Assembly: GCA_948470605.1 (NCBI GenBank)
Contig: CAOKPI010000007.1
Span: 1-60,005, forward strand
DNA from: an uncultured Clostridium sp.
Lineage (GTDB): Bacteria; Bacillota; Clostridia; TANB77; CAG-508
Reading direction: 5' to 3'
DNA length: 60,005 bases
Shown here: positions 17,805 through 27,710 of the stretch, in pieces
Position numbering within the stretch: position 1 is the first letter of the stretch
Layout of the letters: each line of letters starts with the position of its first letter
Made by a program: the position numbers and the translations under genes
Notes under the pieces: model-generated
What the model was told of the DNA's origin: nothing
The model's database searches: none
The model's input: the letters and a program-made list of their open reading frames with translations, nothing else

Positions 17805-18737
17805 ATGTTAGCGAACAAGTTAAATTATGGAGATACGATAGGGGTTGTTGGAGTATCGAGTAGTTTACAACGCAATGTCAATAGAGAGGATTTGTTTTAC
17901 AAAGGAGAGAAATTCTTACAAAGTAAAGGCTTTAAAATAAAAAGAGGGAAATATGTGTTAGAAAATCATTATGGTTCAGCTGGGACGAGAGAGCAAAAAG
18001 CAGAAGATTTTATGAACATGTTTCAAGATGATGAGGTAAAGGCAATTATTTGTTTACTAGGAGGCCAAACTTGTAATACTTTTATTGATTTGTTAGATTA
18101 TGAAATTATAAAACAGCATCCTAAAATATTGGTAGGATACAGTGATATTACGGTATTGCTACAAGTTTTACAGCAGAAAACAGAGCTTGTTACTTTTCAC
18201 GGACCAGATTTTATTAATTATGGAGAAGAGACAGCAGAAGAGAGATGGATGGAGTTTGAAAATGTGTTTATTCATAAAAACATACAAAAGTTTTATCAAG
18301 GTGAGAAAAAAATTATAAAAGAGGGAAAGAATAAACAGATTATTGGCAAATCCATAGGAACGAATTTAGGAAGTATGATGTATCTAGTAGGAACTCAATA
18401 TTTTCCTGATGTAACAGATAAAATTTTATTCATCGAAAGTCTCCATACTTCTCCAGATGAATGTGAAAGAAGATTTGAGCATTTAAGGTTAGCAGGTGTG
18501 TTTGATAAAGTGAAAGCCGTTGTGATTGGCTATAATTATGATTTACAGAAAAATGGAGATACTTACCCACAAATGGAAGATGTATTGTTAGCCTATACGA
18601 AACAATATGATTTCCCAATTATAAAATGTAATGATTTTGGACACAGAATAGCAAATTGTGTTATTCCAGTTGGAGTAGATACCAAGATAGATATAGAAAA
18701 TAAAAAGATAGAATTTGTAGGAGAGTTTTTAAAGTGA
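17805..18737 (+). CDS. S66 family peptidase (LD-carboxypeptidase / MccF-like)
   Basis: 310 residues of the S66 serine peptidase family. 'GDTIGVVGVSS' opens the N-terminal domain; 'ILVGYSDITVLLQ' holds the nucleophile Ser; 'LFIESLHTSPDECERRFEHLRLAGVFDKVKAVVIG' contains the catalytic Glu region; 'CNDFGHRIANCVIPVG' carries the catalytic His. Members either trim L,D-linked peptidoglycan tetrapeptides or cleave microcin C-type antibiotics (MccF). The neighbouring ABC exporters and regulator make a self-immunity or detoxification role possible, but this is inference. The AraC gene overlaps its stop codon (GTGA). Confidence 0.9.
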   Translation: MLANKLNYGDTIGVVGVSSSLQRNVNREDLFYKGEKFLQSKGFKIKRGKYVLENHYGSAGTREQKAEDFMNMFQDDEVKAIICLLGGQTCNTFIDLLDYEIIKQHPKILVGYSDITVLLQVLQQKTELVTFHGPDFINYGEETAEERWMEFENVFIHKNIQKFYQGEKKIIKEGKNKQIIGKSIGTNLGSMMYLVGTQYFPDVTDKILFIESLHTSPDECERRFEHLRLAGVFDKVKAVVIGYNYDLQKNGDTYPQMEDVLLAYTKQYDFPIIKCNDFGHRIANCVIPVGVDTKIDIENKKIEFVGEFLK

Positions 18738-19565
18738 ACAATTATGACAGCTTAAATGAATTAATTGATACCATAGAAAAAAATCTAGAAAATGAAATAG
18801 ACTATCAAGAATTAGCAAAAGTAATTGGAACATCTTCCTATGCCATGCAAAGAATTTTTACTTTTCTAACACGGCATAACAGTAACAGAATACATCAGAA
18901 GGAGAAGATTGAGCAAAGCAGCAGAAGAACTAAGAAAAACAAACCATAAAATTATTGACATAGCGATTAAATATCATTATGATTCTCCTATATCTTTTTC
19001 CAATACGTTCAAAAAAATATATGGACAATCTCCAGCTAATTTTAGAAAAAGTAATGCGGAAATCATGTTTTTTCCTAAAATAGAATTTAATCCGAACATT
19101 GGAGGGAAAAAAGAACTAAAATACCGAATGGTAGAAAGAAAGGAACAAACCTTTTATGGCAAAGCAACAGGAATAATAGAGGAATATGATGCTAAGGCAA
19201 TACAAAATTTGTACCAAGAAATACGCAGAGATGGAACAATGGATTTTATCATAAATCACAGCAAGGGGGAGGAATTGTATTATGGGATTTTTGAGCCAAT
19301 TTTTGAAAAGAATGGGTATACGAAAAAAGGAAGGTATTATATAGTAGGCACAACACCAAGAGAGGATTTTGTGGAGATAAAACTACCGAAATGTCAATGG
19401 GCTTGTTTTCGTTTACCAAATAAAAAGCAAAGTGACATTTTAAAATTGGGTCATAGTATTTATGATAAATGGTTGCCAAATTCAGAGTATTACTTGGTTT
19501 CCAAATACTCAGAATTAGAGATTTATTATGAATATGAGTGCGAAATCTGTTTACCAGTTCAGTAA
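18734..19565 (+). CDS. AraC-family regulator with GyrI-like domain, +1 frameshift at CGG
   Basis: About 276 residues. The N-terminal two-HTH AraC domain runs from 'LIDTIEKNLENEIDYQELAKVIGTSSYAMQRIF' to 'YDSPISFSNTFKKIYGQSPANFRK'; a GyrI-like/effector-binding domain follows from about residue 125. The 5' frame reads 46 codons to Thr, then CGG (18872-18874). Skipping the C gives 'LT-GITVTEYIRRRRLSKAAEEL', the standard linker helix of this family (compare the typical G-x-x-x-x-E-Y-I-R-R-R-R-L). Without the shift the first HTH is left alone. It starts with GTG overlapping the S66 peptidase stop codon, so the two are translationally coupled. Confidence 0.88.
18872..18874 (+). other. CGG +1 frameshift site in AraC-family gene
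   Basis: ACA CGG CAT becomes ACA GGC ATA ACA when the C at 18872 is skipped (T-G-I-T), restoring the conserved AraC linker. Confidence 0.85.
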
Positions 19566-19596
19566 ACTTAATAAAATTGATACCAAAAAAATTAAG

Positions 19597-19640
19597 TAAA
19601 GTACTTTTATTAGAGATATAGTCTAATAAAGGTACTTTTT
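19597..19640 (+). terminator. rho-independent terminator
   Basis: AAAGTACTTTTATTAGA pairs with TCTAATAAAGGTACTTT and ends in T6. It terminates the S66 peptidase-AraC unit. Confidence 0.8.
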
Positions 19641-19644
19641 TGAT

Positions 19645-19969
19645 GTCCTCACTGCTTCTAGGTTTGATAGGGGAAGATTGCCAGAGGGATGGACCTTTTT
19701 GGCAATACATATAATTATCTATCAATTTTTAATGATACAAAATAAATTACATTCCTTACTGGTCGGAATAATCATATAAAGATACTTTGTAACAATTCAT
19801 AAGTTGTGGAGTTAATCTATTTGGTCTGTATGAATTAGAACCCTCCCAAACTGCGCGTCATGTAAATTATTTTGTATGATTAAAAATTCAATTAAAAGTC
19901 AGAGAAATTGCCCAAAAGGTCTATCCCTCTTGGCAATCTTCCCCTATCAAACCTAGAACCAGTGGAGAC
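19645..19969. repeat. 325-base palindromic repeat
   Basis: It fills most of the gap 19566-19982. Outer arms of about 62 bases (19645-19706 and 19907-19969) carry GGTTTGATAGGGGAAGATTG and its complement. A second stem (TTTTTAATGATACAAAATAAATTAC and its complement) encloses the core at 19752-19860 shared with 17598-17707. It has no ORF on its own, though its right arm lies before the next ABC gene. Confidence 0.85.
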
Positions 19970-19982
19970 GAAAGGATATGAT

Positions 19983-21641
19983 ATGAAAAAGAAGAAATAT
20001 ATTTTGTTATTAATTTTATTGAGTGGCATGATATCTTATTTAAGCTTGAAGATACCAGTGTATGTCAGTTATGCTATTGATGGCGTACTATTTCATCATA
20101 CAGAAAAAATACCAAACTATCTTAGCCAAATGCTAGAGCTAGATAAGATAAAAGGTTTAATTCTAGTAAGTGGCATGATTATAGTTCTTAATTTGATTGT
20201 TATAGTAGTAAAGTACATAAGAGAAAGAATTACGACACAATTTACTTTAAAAATAAGTTCAGACCTAAAGAAAAAGTTATATGCTCATATTTTAAAATTA
20301 GAATATCAAAATTATCAAGCTTACAGTAAAGTAGAAATGTTACAAAGAGTCAATGAGGATGCACAAGAATATGCTAATTTTTATAAAGTGCAATTCAACT
20401 TAATATTAGATATTATATCTTTAAGTTTCTTTATTGTAACACAAAGCATTTTTTTAAGTGTTTCTATTACTGTATATTTAATAGTAACCATTATTCTTAT
20501 GTTAGTATTTGCTGTGTGGTATTATCAAAAAATGAATCAAATATTAGAAAAAGTTATCACAAAAAAGAAAAAAATGTTAGGACAAACAGTAACCAATATC
20601 AATTATTTTAAATTTGTTAGAATTTTTAATCGTCAAAAAGAAGAGATTCAGAAATACAAAAGGCTGAATAAGGATTATATAAAAGAAGATACCAAGTTTA
20701 TTAATTTAATTTTATTCTATGAAATTATAAGTGAACATATGACCTATTTAAGTGACCCTATTATTTGTTTGTTAGGGGGACTTTCCATCATTCGTGGGGA
20801 TATGACATTAGGTGGATTAACAGCTTTATTGTTATTTGCTAAAAAAATATTAGGCAGTATGTATTCCTTTGGAGAGAATCTAGAAGTAATAGATAACTTT
20901 TGGGTACTAAGAAAAAGAATCAAAAAATTAATGAAATTAGAAGAAGAAAAAGCGGAAGGCAATTCTTACAATTTAGATGGAGACATTGTATTTCATAATG
21001 TTTCTATTAATGTGCTAGGAAAAAGTATTTTAAAAGATTTAAACTTTTCCATCAAAAAGAGCGAAAAAATAGCCATCATAGGAGAGAACGGAAGCGGAAA
21101 AAGTGTCTTAGCAAAAGCAATATTAGGTTTTTATCCAATAGAAGGGAATATCTATTTTAATTGTCACAATAGCCAACAGTTAGATAAAACTAATATACGA
21201 GAATATATAGATTTTGTTTCAGGTGATGCGGATTTATTTACAGGGACCATCTTAGACAATATACGATTAGATAAAAAAGTAACAGAGGAGCAATTGATAA
21301 AAGTAGTTAAAGAAGCGGAAATGGAACAAGATATTAAGAAATGGGAGGAGAGCTATCAAACCATAATTGGAGAAAAAGGGGTGAAACTTTCTGGGGGACA
21401 AAAACAAAGAATTTTGCTTGCAAGAGCTTTGCTGAATCATAAACCAATCATGATATTCGATAATAGTTTTAGTAAGCTAGACAATAAAACGACTCATAAA
21501 ATTTTACAAAATCTAATGAAAAACTATCCGCAAACTACCATGATTTTTATTACTCATAAGCCAGAGATAGAGAATTATAGCGAGAGAATCATAAAACTGG
21601 AAGCGGGAACATCGTGGCACACACATGAGTCTAAAAAATAA
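19983..21641 (+). CDS. ABC exporter half-transporter (degenerate ATP site)
   Basis: 552 residues from the ATG at 19983, which follows AAAGGA at 7 bases; an open frame further upstream lies in the repeat and is not coding. Six membrane helices are followed by an NBD with 'GENGSGKSVL' (Walker A), 'LSGGQKQRILLARA' (signature) and 'IMIFDNSFSKLD', where Asn replaces the catalytic Glu. 'FITHKPE' is the H-loop. It forms a heterodimer with the next gene, contributing the non-hydrolysing site. Substrate unknown. Confidence 0.9.
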   Translation: MKKKKYILLLILLSGMISYLSLKIPVYVSYAIDGVLFHHTEKIPNYLSQMLELDKIKGLILVSGMIIVLNLIVIVVKYIRERITTQFTLKISSDLKKKLYAHILKLEYQNYQAYSKVEMLQRVNEDAQEYANFYKVQFNLILDIISLSFFIVTQSIFLSVSITVYLIVTIILMLVFAVWYYQKMNQILEKVITKKKKMLGQTVTNINYFKFVRIFNRQKEEIQKYKRLNKDYIKEDTKFINLILFYEIISEHMTYLSDPIICLLGGLSIIRGDMTLGGLTALLLFAKKILGSMYSFGENLEVIDNFWVLRKRIKKLMKLEEEKAEGNSYNLDGDIVFHNVSINVLGKSILKDLNFSIKKSEKIAIIGENGSGKSVLAKAILGFYPIEGNIYFNCHNSQQLDKTNIREYIDFVSGDADLFTGTILDNIRLDKKVTEEQLIKVVKEAEMEQDIKKWEESYQTIIGEKGVKLSGGQKQRILLARALLNHKPIMIFDNSFSKLDNKTTHKILQNLMKNYPQTTMIFITHKPEIENYSERIIKLEAGTSWHTHESKK

Positions 21642-21656
21642 TAAAGGAATGAGAGT

Positions 21657-23325
21657 ATGAAATCAAAAATCAAATTAAAACAATTGCAAAAAATGTATCA
21701 AAATATCGGTTATCATAAAAAATTTGTAGGATTATTTCTGCTTATTATCATAACTGCAGTTATAGAAATTATAACAGTTCCCTATATTGTAAAGCAAATA
21801 TTAGATGTTGAAATACCAGAGCAAAATGTAAAAGGTTTAATGGTTTTTGTTGGGCTTCAAATTGTTATGATTTTGACACAATGTTATATGGTATTAGAGC
21901 ATTGTAAAATGAGATGTAATTTATCACGATGGATAAGAGGTGATTTGCGAAATCGAATTTTTGAAAAATTACAAAAAGTAAAAGCTAAATTTTTTGACGA
22001 AAACGAATCTGGCATGATTTTGCAATTTTTACAAGATGATACAGAAAAGGCGGGACAGTTATTTCCTATTATTATAACAGAAATGTTTGTAATGGGATTA
22101 GCAAGATTTTCCATTCTTATTATCTTTTTTATGTTTATTCATTTAAAAATCGCACTCATTATATTGGCACTTTATTTGCTAGGGCTTTTTGTTACTATCG
22201 TATGGAATCGAAAAACAATCGCAAAAATAGATGAAATCAGAAAAATCAACATGGACGTTTATACAAGTATTAATGAAGGAATTCAGAGTTTTTTAACCAT
22301 AAAAACATTAGGAATTATCAATTATAAAATAAGAGATTTAGAGGCGAAACTAGAAAAGTATAATTTTGAAAGTTCAAAATTAGAGAAAATTGTGAGTACT
22401 TATCATGGCATATTTTCTTTTATTACATCTTTTTCTATGATTGCTATTATTTATTTTGGTGGAATGGATGTATTACAAGCTATTATGACCTATGCAGAAA
22501 TTATGCTTATGATAGATTATGCAAGCTATATTGAGTTTGAATTTAATTGGTTTACCAAGCATTTAACTGATTTTAATCAAGCCTTTTATGCTCATTCTAA
22601 AATTTTGGAATTACTGGAACAAACAGAAGAGGAGGATTTAAAAAAGGGAGAGAAACTGACTGAAAAAATTACGAGTATTACATTTGATAAGGTGTCTTTT
22701 TCTTATAATCATACGCAAAAAAATATTAAGGACTTTTCTTTGTCAGTAGCAGAAAATGAAAAAATAGCATTAATTGGTAAAACAGGGGCAGGAAAAACGA
22801 CGGTTACCAATTTATTGGAAAGATTATACGAGCCACAACAGGGAGAAATTCGAATCAATCAAACGGATTATCGAAATTATAGCATTTCTTCTATTCGAGA
22901 TAAAATTGGATATATTATGCAAGAGGTGCAAATCGTTCCTAATACAATTATAGATAATATTAAATATGTAAATAAAAAAATAACAAAAGAAGAGATAATA
23001 GAAATATTTAAGGAATTAAAGTTACATGAAAAGATTATGTCTTTACCGAAACAATATCATACCAATATTTATGAAAATCCTGATGTTCTTTCTACAGGAG
23101 AAAGGCAAATGATTAATTTTGCTAGGATTATGGCTATGGCACCAGATGTGATTATTCTGGATGAGGTGACATCTAGTTTGAGTTGGGAGAAGGAAGAATT
23201 GATTAAAAATGCAATGGATAAAATTTTACAACGGTAGAATTGCTTTTATTATTGCTCATAGATTGTCAACCATTGAGAATTGTGATAAGGTTGTGGAGAT
23301 GAAGGATGGGAAGATAGTTCAATAA
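21657..23325 (+). CDS. ABC exporter half-transporter, +1 frameshift at CGG
   Basis: About 555 residues: six membrane helices, then 'GKTGAGKTTVTNLL' (Walker A), 'LSTGERQMINFARI' (variant signature) and 'VIILDEVTSSL' (catalytic Glu present). After 525 codons the frame reads CAA CGG TAG. Skipping the C of CGG (23232) gives CAA GGT AGA, that is 'LQ-GRIAFIIAHRLSTIENCD', the standard D-loop to H-loop sequence with the essential switch His, and a normal end at 23325. Without the shift the protein lacks the H-loop. It starts 15 bases after its partner. Confidence 0.92.
23232..23234 (+). other. CGG +1 frameshift site in ABC exporter gene
   Basis: CGG is followed directly by the in-frame stop TAG. Skipping the C at 23232 gives GGT AGA ATT (G-R-I) and the conserved IIAHRLST H-loop. 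Confidence 0.87.
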
Positions 23326-23351
23326 AAATGTAAGAAAATAGTACCAAACTC

Positions 23352-23380
23352 TTGTTTTTAAAAAACAAATATAGTATAAT
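23352..23380 (+). promoter_or_regulatory. promoter upstream of uvrA
   Basis: TTGTTT (23352-23357) and TATAAT (23375-23380) are spaced by 17 bases. The transcript would run through the palindromic repeat at 23388 before reaching uvrA. Confidence 0.55.
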
Positions 23381-23387
23381 AGGAATT

Positions 23388-23625
23388 GGGACATGGGGAC
23401 GTAGATAATGTCCCTAAATACTTAAAACTGCTAACTTAATGTATTATCTATTATTTTTGCAACACCGCGTAAGCGACCAAACGAGCCTTTGGCGAGTGCG
23501 ATTGGAGCAACCCACCATATTTAAAATCTGAAGGTTGCGACACACAAGGTGTAAAAAATAATAGATAATACATTAAGTTAATGGCATTATTTATGATAGG
23601 GACATTATCTACGTCCCCATGTCCC
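23388..23625. repeat. MITE-like element, family A (GGGACATGGGGACGTAG)
   Basis: 27-base inverted ends at 23388-23414 and 23599-23625. An inner stem pairs TTAATGTATTATCTATTATT with its complement, so the full 238 bases can fold into one long hairpin. It holds no real gene and fills the gap 23326-23651. A shorter copy lies at 56930 and solo ends at 42376 and 45871. Confidence 0.85.
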
Positions 23626-23651
23626 AAGAGAAAAACAGGGGGAAGGTTTTT

Positions 23652-26484
23652 ATGAATGACAAAATCACCATAAAAGGAGCAAAAGAGCACAACTTAAAAA
23701 ATATAAACTTGGAAATACCAAGAGACAAATTAGTAGTTATTACAGGACTTTCTGGGTCAGGAAAATCAAGCCTAGCATTTGATACTTTATATGCAGAGGG
23801 GCAAAGGCGATATGTAGAAAGTTTGTCTTCGTATGCAAGGCAATTCTTAGGATTGATGGAAAAGCCAGAGGTAGAAAGGATTGATGGTTTATCACCAGCG
23901 ATTTCGATTGACCAAAAAACGACATCTAGAAATCCACGTTCAACGGTTGGAACGGTAACGGAAATCTATGACTACATTCGTTTGTTATATGCCAGAATTG
24001 GAGTTCCTTATTGTCCGAATTGTCACAAAAAGATAGAAAAGCAAAGCATTGACCAAATTATTGATAATATTATGAGTTTACCAGAGGGCACAAAAATTCA
24101 GGTATTGGCACCAGTGGTAAGAGGAAGAAAAGGGGAGTTTACCAAACAATTAGAAGGCTACCAAAAAGATGGATTTGTAAGAGTCAGGATTGATGGAGAA
24201 GTGTATGAATTAGGTATAGATGAGATTCAGTTAGACCGAAAGAAAAAGCATGAGGTAGAATTGATTGTGGATAGGCTAGTCATCAAACCAGATGTGGTAA
24301 GCCGATTAACCGAATCGGTAGAAACTGCTTTAAAGCATGCAGATAAATTAGTATTAATTGATGTAATAGGGCAAAAACCAGTTTTGTATAGTTGCAATTA
24401 TGCTTGCCCAGACTGTGGATTTAGTTTTCCAGAATTAACACCAAGAATGTTTTCTTTTAACAATCCGTTTGGAGCTTGTCCAACTTGTACAGGAATTGGT
24501 TATTTAATGAAAATGGACGAAGATTTAATCATTCCAGACAAAAATAAAACCTTATACGATGGAGTAAAAGCCTTTGGGGCAAGTACCATGAAAAAAGGCG
24601 ATACGATGGCAAAGATGTATTTTGAAAGCATTGCCAACTATTATGATGTGCCAATTAAAAACAAAAAAATAAAAGATTTACCAAGATGGTTTTTAGAGAA
24701 AATTTTATATGGAACAGGAGAAGAAGAAATTGATTTTGAATATTCTTCTTATGCCGGCGTTCGCAAATTTAAAGCACCCTTTGAAGGAGTTATTCCAACT
24801 TTAGACAGACGTCATAGTGAAACCAAGTCACAAGGCATGAGAGATTTTTATGAAATGTATATGAGTAATGCACCATGCTACTCTTGTCATGGAGCCAGAC
24901 TAAAACCAGAAATTTTAGCCATTAAAGTAGGAGACAAAAACATTAACGAATTAACTGATATGCCAATCAATCAAATTAAGAGCTATCTAAATGGTCTTAC
25001 CTTAACCAAAACAGAGGTCATGATATCAGAGTTAATTTTAAAAGAGATTGACCAAAGACTACAATTCTTGATGGATGTAGGTTTGGAATACTTAACACTA
25101 TCTAGAAATGCGGGAAGCTTGTCAGGAGGAGAGGCACAAAGAATTCGTTTAGCGACCCAAATTGGTTCTGGATTGACAGGGGTATTGTATATTTTAGATG
25201 AGCCAAGTATTGGGCTCCATCAAAGAGACAATGACAAATTATTAGCCACTCTTAAAAAGTTAAGAGATTTAGGAAATACCCTTTTAGTGGTAGAGCATGA
25301 TGAAGATACCATGTATGCGGCAGACCAAATTATTGATATTGGACCAGGTGCGGGAACACATGGTGGACAAGTGATGGCACAGGGAACAGCAGAGGAAATA
25401 AAACAAGTAGAAGCCTCTATTACGGGGCAATACTTAAGTGGAAAAAAACAAATAGTTGTACCAAAAACGAGAAGAAAACACACCAAAACCAAAGTAATTG
25501 AAATACAAGAGGCAAGTGAAAACAACTTGAAAAATATCAGTGTAAAATTCCCATTAGGCGTATTTAACTGTGTGACAGGTGTTTCTGGCTCTCGGGAAAT
25601 CAACTTTAGTGAATGAGGTATTATACAAAACGGTTGCCAAAGAATTAAATGGTTCCAATGAAAAACCGGGGAAATGTAAAGGAGTCAAAGGCTTACAACA
25701 TATTGATAAAATCATCAATATTGACCAATCACCAATTGGAAGAACACCACGTTCTAATCCAGCAACCTATACAGGAGTATTTGATTTAATCCGTGATATT
25801 TTTGCAGAAACAGAAGAAGCTAAAATGAGAGGTTATCAAAAAGGTAGATTTAGCTTTAATGTGGCAGGTGGAAGATGTGAGAGTTGTAATGGCGATGGCG
25901 TTCACAAAATTGAGATGCATTTCTTACCAGATATTTATGTACCATGTGAAGTGTGTAAAGGAAAACGCTATAACCGTGAAACGCTTGAAGTAAAATATAA
26001 AGGAAAAACCATTGCTGATGTTCTAGATATGACCGTAGAAGAAGCTTTAACATTTTTTGATAAAATTCCCAAAATTAAGCAAAAAATGCAAACTTTATAT
26101 GATGTAGGTCTTAGCTATATCAAGCTAGGACAACCATCCACTACGTTATCAGGAGGAGAGGCACAAAGGGTGAAACTAGCCACAGAATTGTCAAAAAGAG
26201 CAACTGGAAAAACCTTGTATATTTTAGATGAACCAACAACAGGTCTTCATATTGCAGATGTTCATAAGCTAGTTGATATTTTACAGAGATTAGTGGATAC
26301 AGGAAATACTATTATCGTGATTGAACATAATTTAGATTTAATCAAAACTTGTGACCATATCATTGATTTGGGTCCAGAGGGTGGCGATAATGGAGGAGAA
26401 GTGGTGGCTGTTGGGACACCAGAACAAATCTGTACCAACGAACGAAGCCATACGGGTAAGTTTTTGAAGAAATATTTGTCATGA
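23652..26484 (+). CDS. uvrA: UvrABC excinuclease subunit A, +1 frameshift at CGG
   Basis: Damage-recognition ATPase of nucleotide excision repair; about 943 residues when joined, the usual length. N-terminal Walker A '[14 protein letters not shown]' (residues 32 on), zinc motifs 'CPNCHKK' and 'CESCNGDG...[10 protein letters not shown]', two signatures '[13 protein letters not shown]' and '[13 protein letters not shown]', and two Walker B motifs ('[12 protein letters not shown]', '[12 protein letters not shown]'). After codon 647 the frame reads TCT CGG GAA inside the second Walker A. Skipping the C gives '[18 protein letters not shown]', the invariant P-loop; otherwise it stops seven codons later. 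The start at 23652 follows GGGGGAAGG. Confidence 0.95.
25593..25595 (+). other. CGG +1 frameshift site in uvrA Walker A
   Basis: GGC TCT CGG GAA becomes GGC TCT GGG AAA TCA when the C at 25593 is skipped: G-S-G-K-S, the catalytic P-loop of the second ATPase domain. Confidence 0.9.
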
Positions 26485-26489
26485 TTTTA

Positions 26490-26538
26490 GAGGAGAATTG
26501 TTTTAATATTGAGGTATTAGCAATTCTTCCTTTATTTT
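26490..26538 (+). terminator. probable terminator after uvrA
   Basis: GAGGAGAATTG pairs imperfectly with CAATTCTTCC and is followed by a T-rich run. Confidence 0.6.
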
Positions 26539-26611
26539 TATAAAAAATATGATAAAAATCTCGTGAATCGTCAATACTAACTCTAAGTATTTGATTTAGA
26601 GGAGGAAAACC

Positions 26612-27544
26612 ATGTTTAATTTTAGAACAGACTTAGCATCAGAAAGAAGAGAAATCTATCAAAAAGCCAATCGATTAGAAGAAATTGATGGAATCGAGGC
26701 AAATCAAGAGGAAATCGATGAAAACATAAAAGTAGAGAGAGTAAAAATAACCAATGAAAACGGAGAAAAGGCAATTGGAAAGCCAGTAGGAAATTATATC
26801 ACCATTGACATTAAAAAATTAAAAATTGCACAAGAGGAGGAAATACAAAAAGCAGCTGAAACCTTAACCAAAGAATTAAAACAAGTCATTGGAAATCATG
26901 TAGACAGTCAAGGAGAAATTTTAGTAGTAGGACTTGGCAATATTTACGTGACACCAGATGCGTTAGGTCCCAAGGTAATTAACGAAATAGAGGTTACCAG
27001 ACATATTATTAACTATTTACCACAATATGTAGAAGAAGGAACCAGAATGGTAAGTGCTATATCGCCAGGAGTTTTGGGAACAACAGGAATTGAGACAGTT
27101 GAGATATTAAAAGGAATTGTAGATAATATTCATCCTAAATTAGTGGTTGTAATTGATGCCTTAGCTTCTCGTAGTATTGAAAGAATTAGTAGTACGGTTC
27201 AATTATCAGATACAGGGATTGTTCCAGGTGCAGGAGTAGGGAATACAAGAAGCGAGATTAGTCAAAATACGTTAGGGGTTCCAGTGGTAGCAATTGGTAT
27301 TCCAACTGTGGTAGAGACAGCTGTTTTGGTAAATGATTGCTTGGATTTATTCATCGAGAAATTACAAAAGGAAGCAAAATCGAATGATTATTTGAATCAA
27401 TTAAAGGAGGAGGATAATTATGAGGAAATAAAGGAAGCTTTAGTTCCCAATGATTATAATTTAATTGTGACACCAAAGGAAATTGATGATTTGATTGAAA
27501 ATATGAAGGAAATTGTAGCAAGTGGTATTAATGGGGCCATGTAA
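26612..27544 (+). CDS. gpr: germination protease GPR
   Basis: Aspartic-type protease that degrades small acid-soluble spore proteins at germination; made as a zymogen in the forespore. 310 residues. 'FRTDLASERREIY' is the typical propeptide/processing region, and the body has 'ILVVGLGNIYVTPDALGPKV', 'ISPGVLGTTGIET', 'VVIDALASRSIERISSTVQLSDTGI' and 'PGAGVGNTRSEIS', all GPR signatures. An AGAGGAGGAAAA ribosome site precedes the ATG. Expression is usually by sigma-F/sigma-G; I did not identify a clear forespore promoter. It confirms a spore-forming host. Confidence 0.96.
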   Translation: MFNFRTDLASERREIYQKANRLEEIDGIEANQEEIDENIKVERVKITNENGEKAIGKPVGNYITIDIKKLKIAQEEEIQKAAETLTKELKQVIGNHVDSQGEILVVGLGNIYVTPDALGPKVINEIEVTRHIINYLPQYVEEGTRMVSAISPGVLGTTGIETVEILKGIVDNIHPKLVVVIDALASRSIERISSTVQLSDTGIVPGAGVGNTRSEISQNTLGVPVVAIGIPTVVETAVLVNDCLDLFIEKLQKEAKSNDYLNQLKEEDNYEEIKEALVPNDYNLIVTPKEIDDLIENMKEIVASGINGAM

Positions 27545-27650
27545 ACTTGAGAAAACTGTTCAAAAGCATAAAAATACTTTATAGGTTTGGGTTTGCTCTT
27601 TCCAGAGAAAGCTCATGGTATAGACATAAAAGCAGATTTTCTTCAGAATC

Positions 27651-27690
27651 TTGACATCGATAAGATTCTGTGATATAATCTTATCGATGT
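27651..27690 (+). promoter_or_regulatory. promoter with palindromic TetR operator
   Basis: Consensus TTGACA (27651-27656) and TATAAT (27674-27679) with 17-base spacing. A perfect 14-base inverted repeat ACATCGATAAGATT / AATCTTATCGATGT (27654-27667, 27677-27690) overlaps both boxes. It is an ideal site for autorepression by the TetR protein encoded next. Confidence 0.88.
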
Positions 27691-27710
27691 AAAGATTGGA
27701 GGGGAATTAT

